NCBI GenBank assembly: GCA_022264855.1
Contig: JABYQU010000021.1
Span: 494,867 to 558,866 of the forward strand
DNA: 64,000 bases
Origin: Lenzites betulinus
Lineage: Eukaryota; Basidiomycota; Agaricomycetes; Polyporales; Polyporaceae
Direction of reading: 5' to 3'
Below the pieces are notes generated by a model, which saw only the letters and a program-made list of their open reading frames with translations, was not told the DNA's origin and searched no databases. A program made the position numbers and the translations under genes. Below, one piece after another: positions 1 through 10,589 of this stretch; positions within the stretch are counted from its first letter, which is position 1; the number at the start of each line of letters is the position of its first letter.

Positions 1-950
1 CACAACACGAGGTTCGTGAGCGCTACTGCACCGATAGCGAGACCTGCGATCTCGCCTGCCGAGAGTCTCACTGAATGGTGCCCAGATGATGTGGAAGACG
101 ATGTGGGTGCCACAGCAGTTTGTGATCGAGCTGAAATCGACGAGATAGTTGTAGGTGCAGATTCGGAGGCGATGGTGAGGAGAGGGATTGGGTTGTTCTT
201 ATTTGAGGAACTGACGACAGGTGACATAGATGATGAGGGAGTATGTATCGACGTCGTTGATGCGTCGGATGGCGAGGCGGGTGATGTAAATGTACTACTG
301 GAATGTGGGTCGTCGGGTGGGGGCATCACGCTGCCGGCCGGCGCGGTAGAGGTTGATGCTGATGAGGAGGGTGGTGCGATCACTGTGTTCTGAGGCTCCA
401 GAAAGGTGGATGTAGTGCTTTGGACCGTAGCACTTGGGGTGGACATTTCGACCTGAAAGAAATCCAACCAGAATATGCTTCCTGTGTTTTGGACGCGGAG
501 AATATGATCTCCGAGTGCGAGCCCACTTGTTTGCCACAGTAAGGTGCGGTAATGCCGTTTTTTGACAACAGGTGGTTCGTTTGACACCGGTGCATCTTGG
601 TCTAGGGTGACGGCAGACGACAAGGACATCCCGGGGTCAGGGGGTGCTAGCATGCCGTATATAGCGATGGCTGTACCTGTCGATGTGTTGGACACATTAA
701 TGGGGAATGCATACCTGTGGGGGTAATGCGCATACTCACCTGTGAAACGAATCTCAGCGTAAGCGGTACTATCTTGTGTGGATGACAGGGTGCTATTGAA
801 GTTGTTCTGCTGCGGATCGTAGCCGAGTGGTGAATGGTCCCAATCACCACTATATGCAACACCCGAACTTGCATCGTCAATCAGCACAGTGTTGCTAGCC
901 CCTTCGGCAAACAGGCACAGGGTTAGGGAGATGACTACAAAGACGAGCAT
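1..950 (-). CDS. one-pass membrane protein with jelly-roll-like ectodomain (partial, C-terminus off window)
   Basis: Exons 740-950 and 676 down to the left edge; about 295 residues are visible. The ATG at 950 opens a signal peptide (MLVFVVISLTLCLFAEGA). The ectodomain has the conserved pattern IDDASSG, then AEIRFTG, TAIAIYG and WLDFFQV, as in the protein at 9.2 kb. A long Ser/Thr/Pro stalk follows, and a membrane segment (GEIAGLAIGAVAL) begins at the window edge. The intron at 677-739 falls where the paralogue has its intron (between FTG and TAIAIYG). It is 63 bp, a multiple of three without a stop, so an unspliced reading stays open. The family is a common basidiomycete cell-surface type; its ligand is unknown and no function is claimed. 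Confidence 0.75.
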   Translation of the reverse strand, partial: MLVFVVISLTLCLFAEGASNTVLIDDASSGVAYSGDWDHSPLGYDPQQNNFNSTLSSTQDSTAYAEIRFTGEYAHYPHRYAFPINVSNTSTGTAIAIYGMLAPPDPGMSLSSAVTLDQDAPVSNEPPVVKKRHYRTLLWQTSGLALGDHILRVQNTGSIFWLDFFQVEMSTPSATVQSTTSTFLEPQNTVIAPPSSSASTSTAPAGSVMPPPDDPHSSSTFTSPASPSDASTTSIHTPSSSMSPVVSSSNKNNPIPLLTIASESAPTTISSISARSQTAVAPTSSSTSSGHHSVRLSAGEIAGLAIGAVALTNLVL

Positions 951-2377
951 TGCGAGAGTCGTAGACGACAAGTACCGGACGTCCAAGAGGGCACGAGTGC
1001 CACGCAAGTCGAGATAGTAGGCCTCTGGGAACTTGACTGCTAGAAGGTTTATATCAATTTGGTCTTGGGCGGCGATGGCCTGCGTAGAAGCACTCAAGTC
1101 CTGGTCAAAGAAGCGGGGATGTCCGAGACGCAATTTCGAAAAGCCGGTGGTACAGCCAGTGACTGAGTTCGATCCGGAGAGGTACACACTATATAGCGCA
1201 TCCAGGCAGCTCAGCTGAAAACGAGTTCAAGTTGAGTTGGAGCTGAATCAAGAACCTTTACGTTCTCTAGCGACGCACTCTGACATACCGAGACTGCCGT
1301 TACAGACATCCCATCCGCCAGTGCATGACTACTAGACCTAGGCCCCCTAGAAGGTCCGCTGGAAGCTTCCCAGCTTCCACCACCACTGCTGTGCGTTAGC
1401 AGAACGATGGTTCCTGGCAGAATCGCCTTCGCTGCCGTCAATACGTTGAACAAGTGATGAACAGGAGTGGCATAGTAGTGTACTCACGGTTGAACAGTCG
1501 ACGGCGATGACGAGTCGACGGTGCACTGCCGTTGGGGTCGTTCTCTATCCTCCTGGTCCCACTTCCTGAATGGCTCCTCTTACAATCGAAGAGTTAGCTG
1601 TTTTGTGAGGGGAATGCATTTCTCTTGCAGCGTGTAACAGACACAGCGAAGGCGACAGCGAAGCTACTAAGAATGATACATCACGGAGTCATTGGTTCGG
1701 CGTCATGGTTCCGAGATGGAGAACTTGGATTGGTGAAGCTTCTACCCAGCCAGGGCTGCTCACCGAGTGCTACCGCGTGGTTTCGAAGGATGACGGGAGC
1801 TAAAATGATCAATCTCATGCTGTATCCCTAGATGTGGGGCCAACTTCTGCAAGATGTAGTACGTGAGTTACCGCTGATCCAGCGCTTGCGATACATCTTA
1901 CCTAGATTTGGCAATGGCAGAAATCATCCAAATCTCGACGGCCCCTTAGGGTCATGGTTCCCAGTGAGGATATGCTCCGGAGCATGATATACGAGCATTG
2001 CTACAGTGTACGCCGGCACAAATACGCACGATACACTATCTGAACTGATACCGTACTATTGTAGGTCCGAGGAGTCGCCCCCTCCCAAGGGGTACAGCGG
2101 AAGGTATAGAACGCCGTTCGAGTTGCAAACGAACGACGAGCTCCTGGTGGGCTTGAGCTACCATGTCTGAGTATTTGTAGTGCGGCCAGTACTGAGAATG
2201 TTGGAGGCTATCGGCTAGTGATGAATACAGGGTGACGGGATACGAGGATGTCAAGACAGGTGTCGTCTTGCCTACTAAAAGATATTCTAACGATACATGT
2301 TGTATGGGCCTGCGTAACGACGGTTGAGGTCAGCGGGCGCAGTTCAAAAGGGGGTTGATTGTTAATTACGCACTGCA
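951..2377. other. intergenic, no gene recognised
   Basis: Between the start of the left-edge gene and the 3' end of receptor gene A. Minus-strand open stretches at 1211-1453 and 2036-2254 and a plus-strand stretch at 1625-1831 are short. None shows a recognisable domain or a coherent exon chain. A donor-like signal is present near 1481-1486 on the minus strand. An unrecognised small gene cannot be excluded. Confidence 0.4.
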
Positions 2378-4020
2378 CTATAAGATTTCTGTATTCACGT
2401 CATCGTTTTCCGTCGATCGTCCCAAGGTGTCGAATAGAGATACAGATGCGAACTGCGATTGGGGGACCTCGATTGACGACAGAATAATGCTTGTGTGTTG
2501 ACCCTCGAGCCCTATCTGGCGTAGGTGTAGCAAGAACCTCGCGACTAGAATCACACTCAGGCTGCAAGTACCATCGAGGTCAAACCGGGTTCGGCGCCTA
2601 TACGGCGGCACTTACACTGTCACGATATCTGCGAGTGCGCCGTTGATCTAAGTAGGAGTGGTCTTCAATGTTCTGCCTGATGCGATGTAACAGGACCAAA
2701 CTGACCGCTAGCTGGAGAAATATGATGTCGAATAGGTTGAAGAGAAAGAGCACTCTACATTCATCTGCGTGTTGGCAATAGAATGATCCAGATTGAGTTG
2801 ATACCGGAGTAGGGTACGCACAGAAAGTATATAGAACCTACGGAAACGATCCATCAGTGCGTGAGGTTGACAGCCTCGATCCTGACGAACCGTCCTTGCA
2901 TAGAAGTTTTGTCAATGAAAGTGACGTCCCATGGGCCGTCTGATCAGGACGATAGCTTTTGTATGTCTGCAGCAAGGTTACGACCAGCACCAAGAGATCA
3001 GAAAGGATCGCCGATGCTCTCGCGGCAGTGGCCACTTGTGGTCACGTTCAATGACTCGGATGAGCGCACTTTGTTATACCGAGTGTAGACGGGTACATAC
3101 GGCTACCTCACGCCAGTCAGCGGCCACTCTTCCACACATGGGTGTACTCACATTTGATAAGCACCCAGGGCTATGGTATTGTTGCCTCCACAGCCAACGC
3201 GCGGAGCTTTGTATACAAATACAGATAGATCGATTATCTGGTACTGTCGAGCAACGTACTTCAATCAGGGTAGGAGAATCATACGAAGCTCTCGGACGTA
3301 CCAATTCCGCAGCTGGTAGAACCAAGCCAAAGCATAGTACAATTATGAGCAGCCATATGCGCTTCCCACTAATCGCATACACTCGCAACGCAGAAAACGC
3401 TTCGAGAAAGCCGTCAGTATTTCCTCTTTGATTGATATATTTGGAAAAATGTACCTGCGATTGAAAGCCAGGTGGCCACAAGGAAGAGTGCATCGAGCCA
3501 TAGAATGGCCGTACAACTGATGCTTGTAGGTCAGACCGAGAAGAGTCGTGTGCGGACGGTGTGAAATCTGTACGTGCCTCTACAACGCATAACTTAAGGG
3601 CTTACTCCCTTGCGACCAAATTGCTGTCACTCACCTTTGCAGACTGGCCCGGCCATTGAAGGCGCTCCAATATCATCATGAGTCGGTTTGAGAGAGCAGA
3701 ATAGCGGACAGCGACGTAGAGCACGGCATATCCCCAGAATCCCCCCGTCCAGATCAGGGTAACCTCGCGGCTTGCAGTGAGTAATGTGTCGTACACTAGC
3801 AGAGCTATGACAGTGAAAAGATGGTGTTAGACAGCTGTCAACGGCTGGATACAGCACAGCTTACTAGTAGCCGACATGTGGATGTAGTCCGCAACCGTGC
3901 TGTGCAGGCGAGCATGCGAAATGTCAGTGTGGTTCGCAACGAGAAAGGGGACCGGGACTCCACGCACAGCTGTATATATGACGCCAAATCCGCGCGTAAG
4001 GAACTAGCTGTAGTAGTCAT
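2378..4020 (-). CDS. DUF6533-type seven-helix membrane protein, gene A
   Basis: Thirteen exons in my model: 3968-4020, 3865-3899, 3635-3804, 3578-3579, 3455-3516, 3302-3399, 3152-3258, 3101-3102, 2891-3034, 2822-2837, 2706-2754, 2616-2647, 2378-2561. They sum to 954 nt (317 residues) in one frame from ATG to stop. Family marks: LLVYDTLLTASREVTLIW in helix 1-2, AFSALRVYAISGK after helix 3, SAILSDLLVLVVT, LLCKDG before the helix-6 junction, and ILVARFLLHLRQ at the start of the cytosolic tail. Two exons are only 2 nt long (AG and CC). The intron after the first uses a GC donor (GCACGT). DUF6533 proteins are predicted receptors with unknown ligands; the G-protein link is inference. Exon lengths match gene B closely. 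Confidence 0.85.
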
Positions 4021-4502
4021 CTCTGGCGTGATAAGGAGGGTAAGAAGGAAAAGTGGACGAGGCGGGATACTATAGGGTTGCCGCCTTCACAATACCCTAC
4101 CGGTTTATAACGGACAAGGGGTGCATCGAAGAGAGTCGCGGCTTCTTTGGATCAGTCAAATGTACTGCCTCGAAGGTAGCGCTACGCCTAACCGCAACTT
4201 CTTCGCGGCTCGCATGGATTCTCGGGATGACGTTGTAACTACACGCGGGAGCGGAGTCCTGTTGGTGGACACTATGGTCAGCATTTTATGTATCCGCATA
4301 CACCCGCTACAAGTTGAGATCTCACCCATCCCAATTGTCGAGCCTCATAGCGAGCTACAGCAACTGAATCCCGTCAGCTTATGTAGACGTTGCAAGGGGT
4401 ATATAGAGGACGCTAAACCGATGTACAAGAAATCGTAAGATCTGTCGTTACCAATCATGGAGCAAACAGCGCCGGGGAGCAACGCGCCATCCCACCATCG
4501 TT
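4021..4502. other. intergenic, nothing recognised
   Basis: Upstream flank of gene A and 3' flank of the sorting nexin. Plus-strand open stretches at 4053-4438 have no recognisable domain. Confidence 0.4.
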
Positions 4503-7227
4503 CTACCAAAACTTGCCAAAGACGCTCCCGCGTGCCGGAGATGTCACACCTCCGAGGAGCATCCCGACGCCTTCCTGGATCGCAACACTGACTGGCCGCA
4601 TGGGTGCAGAATCAAACACATGGGGACACGGCTGCGGGAGCGGGGGTGGGTTCAAACGCGGATGCTCTAGCTCGCGCTCGTATATCGATGGTTGGCGCGG
4701 GCCAGTGCGCGCCAGCTCGTCGTACTGCGGTGGGTCGAACGTTCTTCGGGCCGTACGGAGTCGTGTCAATATCTAGCAATGCTTGTCAGCGGAGTCGGGT
4801 CATCCGCGGGGAGTAAGGCGCCCTTGCCTGTTCGTAAAACGCGATTTCCCCATCTAGATGTTCTTTGGCGAGCTCCTGGAAGTCTTCGACTTTCTGAGTG
4901 TGGTACGTGTCCATCTCCGCCATGGTGATGTTGAGCACAGTCTCACAGCGAGCGGCCATATCTTCGTCCTCCTAACGATATCTGGTCAAGACACGTAGGG
5001 AAGGACGCACGTAGTACAGACTTACCGCGCCTTCACGGACCGAATCCTGGTATCGCGATAGTGTGGACGTATGAGTATCTATGACTGGCTAGTCGGCCGC
5101 ACGTTTGAGGTGAGCGGAATGACATGGTGGGCGCGTTGCTATAACACACTCACAGCATATAACGCGGAGGGGTGCGCGACGTTCTTGAACGCTTCGTGTG
5201 TGGCAAGCTGTGTTCGGCGTGCCTAACAACGATAGACGGCAAACAGACCGATACACACATGGTTCCAGAACAACACGGATTAGGACGTACATGACTGTCG
5301 TAAAGATCAGCAACAATCTGCAGCGTTTCCGAGGTTTTCTGCATCGCTTTCGTGAGCTTGAGGCAGCCTATACGGTAAAGATCAACGCAGTGCCGGCAAG
5401 AAGGATATGAGAAACCGTACTGTCACAGTTTTCTCTCCAGCACCACGCCCCTTCCGCGTTGAGATGACCGCGCGTTGAGTGGTCCTGGTCCTCCTCGTCA
5501 TCGTCATCGATCCCTGTGGTCGGTGCCGACGCGAGAGGTTTCGCGGTAATCAGCGACTGCAGTGTATACGACAACAGCCGCTCTGCCTTCGACATCTCTG
5601 TCCGATTTGTTAGCGACAAAGCCCCGTCTACTACATAGAATCACTGACCCATACGCGCCTCGCGTACCCTGCCGAATATGTTACGTAGGCTTTGTATTCC
5701 CTTCCCCACAACACGGGTGTGATTCACGAAACGATCGACCGCATCTGACGCCTCCTCCGCGTCGACGTTAAACGCGGGGTGGTACACGTTCGCATAGAAT
5801 GCGGGGCCCTTGGGCGGTAGCGCGAGATAGTACGGTAGCTGCTTCTTCCACTCCTGTCGCACAACGTTCAGCAGGTACGTGAGATGCGCGTGTGTCTGCT
5901 GGTGGACCCACCGCATCGCTCTCACAACCAAGGAAGAACGTGAGCACTTCTGCGTACCGCGCAACGGGATGCCGGGTGACGCGGTTGATGTACCGCTCTA
6001 GGTCGCCCCGGCGCGCTTCCACGAAGTCATCACTGAACCGCCCTGCGTATTGCTTCTCGGGAAGTGGCGGGAGGGCGATTCCGGGAAGCAACCGCGTGAG
6101 TGCGGTATGCAGTGCCACGAAATGGGAGAACCGTCGGTGCACCGTAATTCGCATCGGGGAGGGAGGCGATGCGTCGTCCTCGTCGTCATTGTCATTGTCC
6201 GGGTCGGACGCGGAACGGGAGTGCGCTAGTGCGTCGAATGAGGTGGTAACGGTATACATGGTGTATGCGCCGGTAAGCATCGAAGCCCGCTTCGACGGTG
6301 AATGGACGAGGACACGAAAAGGGGGCACCTTCGTCTTCCACGACGGTCCCGCCTCCACAAAGTGCCTCTCCGCCTCAGCGATGTGGCCAATGACGCTCTC
6401 GCGCTTCATATCGTCGTCTGTCACGCTGCGACTGTGTTGATGAATGGGATGTGACTCCTGGGCAGTGGGATCCGCAGAGCTGCCTTGCAGGACAAACTCC
6501 TCTGCACCGCTCGTGACAAAGCTCGAGAACCTGTTCAGGCTCTTGCCGCCAAGGAGACTGCGTCGAAAGCTAGGGAACCACTCGCCTGTGGTCTGCGGAA
6601 CGATGGGGAGAGCCTCTGTGCCGCGTACCGGCGAACCTCTTGGAGTGATAGAGTCCCCGGACGCCTCTCTGCGGCTCCGTATGCGGGAGTGCGTGGAGGG
6701 CACCAGCAGACCCTCCGTCTGGGCGAACTCCGCTGTAAACTGCCACTGCATCAATAACAATGGCCCGATGGAAACGAAAGGGCGCGCACGATGTAGTATG
6801 AGCGCGGGATGAGGCCCATCTCGCTCTCCGGCCCTCCCTCATGCGATCCCCGCGCAAGCCTCGCGAGGCTCCAGCCCTCCCCGACGTCCTCGCGCATGAT
6901 CTCGAGCTCATCGCCCGCCTCGATGTGCGTGAGCTCCCGGAACTCGGCCTTGCCCTGGAAGGCGTAAAGCGCGCGCGCCGGCCGCCCATCCTCGTCGTCT
7001 CCCACATCGTCTTCTGCGACGCTATCACCGCCGTCCTGCTCCGGGGTCGGTGCTGGCTCCTCTTCCTCTTCCGTTACATCTTCTGCTATAGCGATCTTGC
7101 CCTTCCCGCTCTCCGTGTGGATACTGTTTAGGCTCAGCCGTGCGCCGCCCTCCGGGCTTGCGAGCGTCCATGCAGCCGATGTGTTGATGCCAGAATCGAA
7201 CTCGAGTGAGCTCGCGGTGTCGGCCAT
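4503..7227 (-). CDS. SH3-PX-BAR sorting nexin (SNX9-like)
   Basis: Nine exons: 6790-7227, 5912-6745, 5649-5853, 5421-5597, 5291-5367, 5154-5222, 5026-5088, 4828-4971, 4503-4772. They give 758 residues in frame. An N-terminal SH3 domain starts with ARALYAFQGKAEF (about residues 84-146). A Ser-rich linker follows, then a PX domain from PPFRVLVHSP to YAEVLTFFLGCES (about 288-424) with RRFSHF, the phosphoinositide-contact RxFS type. The BAR region carries YHPAFNVDAEEA, KLTKAMQKTSETLQ, RYQDSVREGA and KVEDFQELAKEHLDGEI. The order fits SNX9/18-type membrane-remodelling proteins that link endocytic tubules to actin. The last intron (4773-4827) has a GC donor (GCAAGG), required by frame. The C-terminal exon is Pro-rich. 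Confidence 0.92.
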
Positions 7228-7606
7228 AGCGATGTGTGGCTGGTGGTCGTCAGAACGGTAGGGGAGGTTGCCGCGGGCGTTGAGTAAGCCCTCAGGCCTT
7301 AGGCCTCAATATTCAATCTTTAGCCAGATCAAGTGACACTGGCTCGTAAACTTCACGACGTTAGATCATAAATGGAGGTTGCTTGTCAGCGTCATAGGAT
7401 GCGCGAGGCGTGAAGCTTGAAGGAAGAGAGCTCGTCGTTGGGACCGATTCGCATCAGCGTCAGCTACAGGCGCCTTTTCACCTTTTCATCTACCACCACG
7501 ACCGACTCTCAGCGATGCTGCTGCAAAAGAATGTACATTCTACAACTACAAGCTTTCTATCTGTGTATGTCTCCTCCTACTCTTCGCACAACAAATGCCG
7601 AGCTGG
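7228..7606. other. short intergenic region
   Basis: Upstream flank of the sorting nexin and 3' flank of the aldo/keto reductase. Nothing further recognised. Confidence 0.5.
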
Positions 7607-8741
7607 TCAGTCGAGGTCGGGGAAGCCAATGTTTCCCCAACCCGTCCAGTCAGGCTTGCACACCCGGATGTGGGTCTCCTTCTCGATGGACGCAAGCTCC
7701 TTGATATCCTCCTCGGTCAAGTCGATGATCTTCGCATTAGCGTCGATCCGGCTCGGGGTGACCGACTTCGGGATAACTGGGACACAGCATACAAGTGAGC
7801 AATCATACTAGGTGCGGGTATGTGCAGGGTGGCGCACCCGTAATGTCCGGCCTGTTGGCATGGAAAGAAATGAGGATGTTCGTAGGGTCGACGCTGTATT
7901 TCTGCGCGATCTTCTGCACAACGGGGTTGGTGCGCAGGGGAGCCGTGTCGGAACCCAGAGGCGAGTAGGCGGTTATGGCAATGCCGTGCTTCCTGCTCTC
8001 CTCTACAATGTCTTCCTGCGTGCAAGCACTACAGAATTGAACGTCAGGGGATATAGTACCCTGTGAGAACACAAACACTTACGGGTGAGACTCGATCTGG
8101 TTCACTGCCGGGACGACCTCCGCAGCCGCAAGCAGTCTCTTGAGATAGGTCACAGAGAAGTTGGACACGCCGATGGCCTTGACCTTGTCCGGGTTCGCCT
8201 TGTAGACGCGCTCCATCTCCTTCCAGGTGTCGAGCCAGTCGTACGCCTTGTCCGCCTTGCCGTCCTTGGTCATCGGGGCCGGCCAGTGCATCAGCCAGAG
8301 GTCGAGGTATGGCGTGTCGAGCAGCTTGAGCGACCGGTCGAGCGAGCCCGCGACGTCTCGCTGGTCCGAGTTGTTCAGCTTCGTCGTGAGGAAGATTTCC
8401 TCGCGGGGCACGCCCGAGTCCTTGATACCCAGCCCGACTTCCTTCTCGTTACCTGGTAGTCGTGCATGTCTGTAAGTCGCCGATCGGCCGCACTCGATCT
8501 CGCCGCGCGATGGCACGTACCATATGCAGTGGCCGTGTCGATGTGCCTGTAGCCGTTCTTGAGCGCATGGGCGACTGCCTTCTCGACTTCGCCAGGCTGC
8601 GACCTCCATGTCCCTGTGTGCCTTGTGAGCAAACTCAAAGGTCTTTGCGGCCGACTTCGTTCGCTGGGAGCTATACGTACCCAATCCGAGAGTAGGCATC
8701 TCCGCACCCGTGTTCAATTTCACGCTCTTTGATGCAGTCAT
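7607..8741 (-). CDS. aldo/keto reductase
   Basis: Five exons: 8681-8741, 8521-8613, 8083-8452, 7838-8028, 7607-7776; 294 residues. The active-site tetrad is visible: Asp and Tyr in HIDTATAYG, Lys in FLTTKL, His in LMHWPAP. The NADP(H) 2'-phosphate motif IPKSVTPSRI is intact. IGVSNF and ITAYSPLGS are family signatures. It should be a cytosolic NADPH-dependent carbonyl reductase; the closest functional groups are glycerol/xylose-reductase-like enzymes, but the substrate cannot be read from sequence. The reading frame is complete and ends with WTGWGNIGFPDLD, a typical C-terminus for fungal members. Confidence 0.95.
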
Positions 8742-9188
8742 GTTAGTTTCTGTGTTTTCTGTTGAACGTTCTTGAGTTGAGGGTTGGTTTCAGAGGGGGG
8801 ATTGGGATCGATGAGAGGGACATGTACTTATACCCGCGAGCGGGGTGTCGGGCGTCCGTTGGTGGCGGCCGATGACGACAACGTCTTCAGGCACTCCCAT
8901 GACTGCTCGAAAGCTGCTGACATATCAGCCACGTTGTTTTAATGTTGAACGTGATGTTGTCACTCGGGATAAGTAGTTGGTTAGTCGATTGCATTCGTAG
9001 CGACCCTATGGGGAAACATCTCTGCCGCCGGGCAAAAGTTGTCGGCGGTCGAGAATCGAAACAGGATATTAGATACAAGATTAGGCATGCGATAACAAAT
9101 AAACAGGCAAATGGTCCATCCGCCACAGTAGATTGAGCGGGCAACAAAAAATGCAACACGTCGAGAGTCTGTCCAATGATTAACACGA
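8742..9188. other. intergenic, nothing recognised
   Basis: Holds the upstream flank of the aldo/keto reductase and the 3' flank of the membrane-protein gene. No convincing coding stretch. Confidence 0.5.
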
Positions 9189-10587
9189 TCACCTTCGCAT
9201 ACGGGCCGCCCACGGAGGGGGTGCAAGACCAGTATGTCCGTCCGACGGGCTACTATGCGGTGTGTAATCCACAGGGGCGTCGGGCATCGGCCGCGTAGAC
9301 ATCCTCAACCCAGGCGGCATTGTCAACTCGGGACTCCCAGGTACCATACGCGCCGTCGCAATGGGCATCGAGATCGCGAGTTCTCGCGCCATGCGCTCTT
9401 TTGAGTCGGTCGTGGGGGAGTACGCAGCGTTGTCGCGCATGACCGACTCTGTCGAGGTAAACACGACCTCTGTCGCGCCTGGGCCTACGCACAAATCGGT
9501 CGTCAGATAGCCGTACATAGAAGGAAGAGGAGGATACCCACTGCTGTTTTGCCGATGTAACCAACTGCTCACAGGACTCGCCGATATTTGCAACATTCGC
9601 AGGTTCTTCCGTGCGCGCCGCCGCCGCCTGATACAGAACCAAACCGCGGCTGCCAGCCCGAAGAGAAATATCACGCCGCCGAGAACAGATCCCACGATGA
9701 CGGCATCGATATGCGAAGAGTTGTGCTGAGGAGCCGACGTGGACGGGCTTGGACTGCAGACCCACAAGTAATCAAGGACGTATGGCGTGCCTGTCGTGGA
9801 TATAGTGATTGTGAGATTATGCTGTCCGGGATGTAAGGGGGGCGAGTGGAAGAATTGTTGGTTGGGGATGCACATTGCACTCGCAGGCAGGGTGAAATCG
9901 AATGCTGGCCGACCGTCGATTGAATATGATGCGTTGGGCGGCGGAGAACTGTTGTTACTTTGTTGCACCGTACCGAACACTACGATGCTCGTCCCTTGGG
10001 GAACATCATGAGTCGCTCAGATGAAAGGGGAACTTGTTCCTAGGGAGACTCACCTGAGAAATCCATGTCAACGGTCGATCCATTGACAGTCGTAGAATGT
10101 GAAGTCAAGCTCTCCCCGTTGGGGTCTCCAGACGTCAAAACCCAGCCAGGACCATATTTAAGCACTCCATCGTTTTCGTTTATGACCTGGCACTCCCGAG
10201 GATCGGGAGCAATGGAATGCATTGCAGCGCCGCAATCTTCGTGGCTTTGTCCCTGTCCGGACCCGGTGGCACCAGAGCTGTTTCCACCCGGGCTGCCTGA
10301 ACCAGGCTGACCTGTCGCTGTCAGCAGCAATCCTTGCGGTCCACGACAGATACGCACATTCCCCGGCCCTTTAGTTCCTCCATTGGATCCTCCTCCCTTA
10401 TTCCCGCCTCCTGAACCGCCTCCCCCCGAATTACCAGGCGAGTCTTGATTATCATCACCACTGGAGCTGAAGTTCAGTACATGCGTCTTCCACATACGCA
10501 GACTTAGCTCGGCACATACTTGCTATGATGCGTGGATGGTCCATTGAAAGGAACCAAGGTGGCGTTCTGCGAAGAATCTACACGATA
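9189..10587 (-). CDS. one-pass membrane protein with jelly-roll-like ectodomain (N-terminus unresolved)
   Basis: Three exons join in frame: 10520-10587, 10054-10466, 9189-9994. The second carries a Gly/Ser-rich spacer followed by LKYGPGWVLTSG and STTVNGSTVDMDFSG. The third continues TSIVVFGTV, a cysteine pair, VLDYLWVC, a short Ser-rich stalk, a membrane helix (IDAVIVGSVLGGVIFLFGL) and a basic anchor (CIRRRRRARK). A cytosolic tail of about 120 residues follows. It is built like the left-edge gene and is probably a cell-surface protein. Upstream exons encoding the signal peptide should lie between about 10590 and 10830, but no ATG-led exon could be chosen with confidence. Confidence 0.75.
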
Positions 10588-10589
10588 CT

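Noticed and set aside
2891..3018. Acceptor at 3019 for receptor gene A (frame-preserving without a 2-nt exon)
   Set aside because: It gives an open frame but deletes five residues that align one-to-one with genes B, C and D (the ATAAR/GIASR segment). The acceptor at 3035 plus the CC exon keeps full alignment. It remains the best competing model for gene A only.
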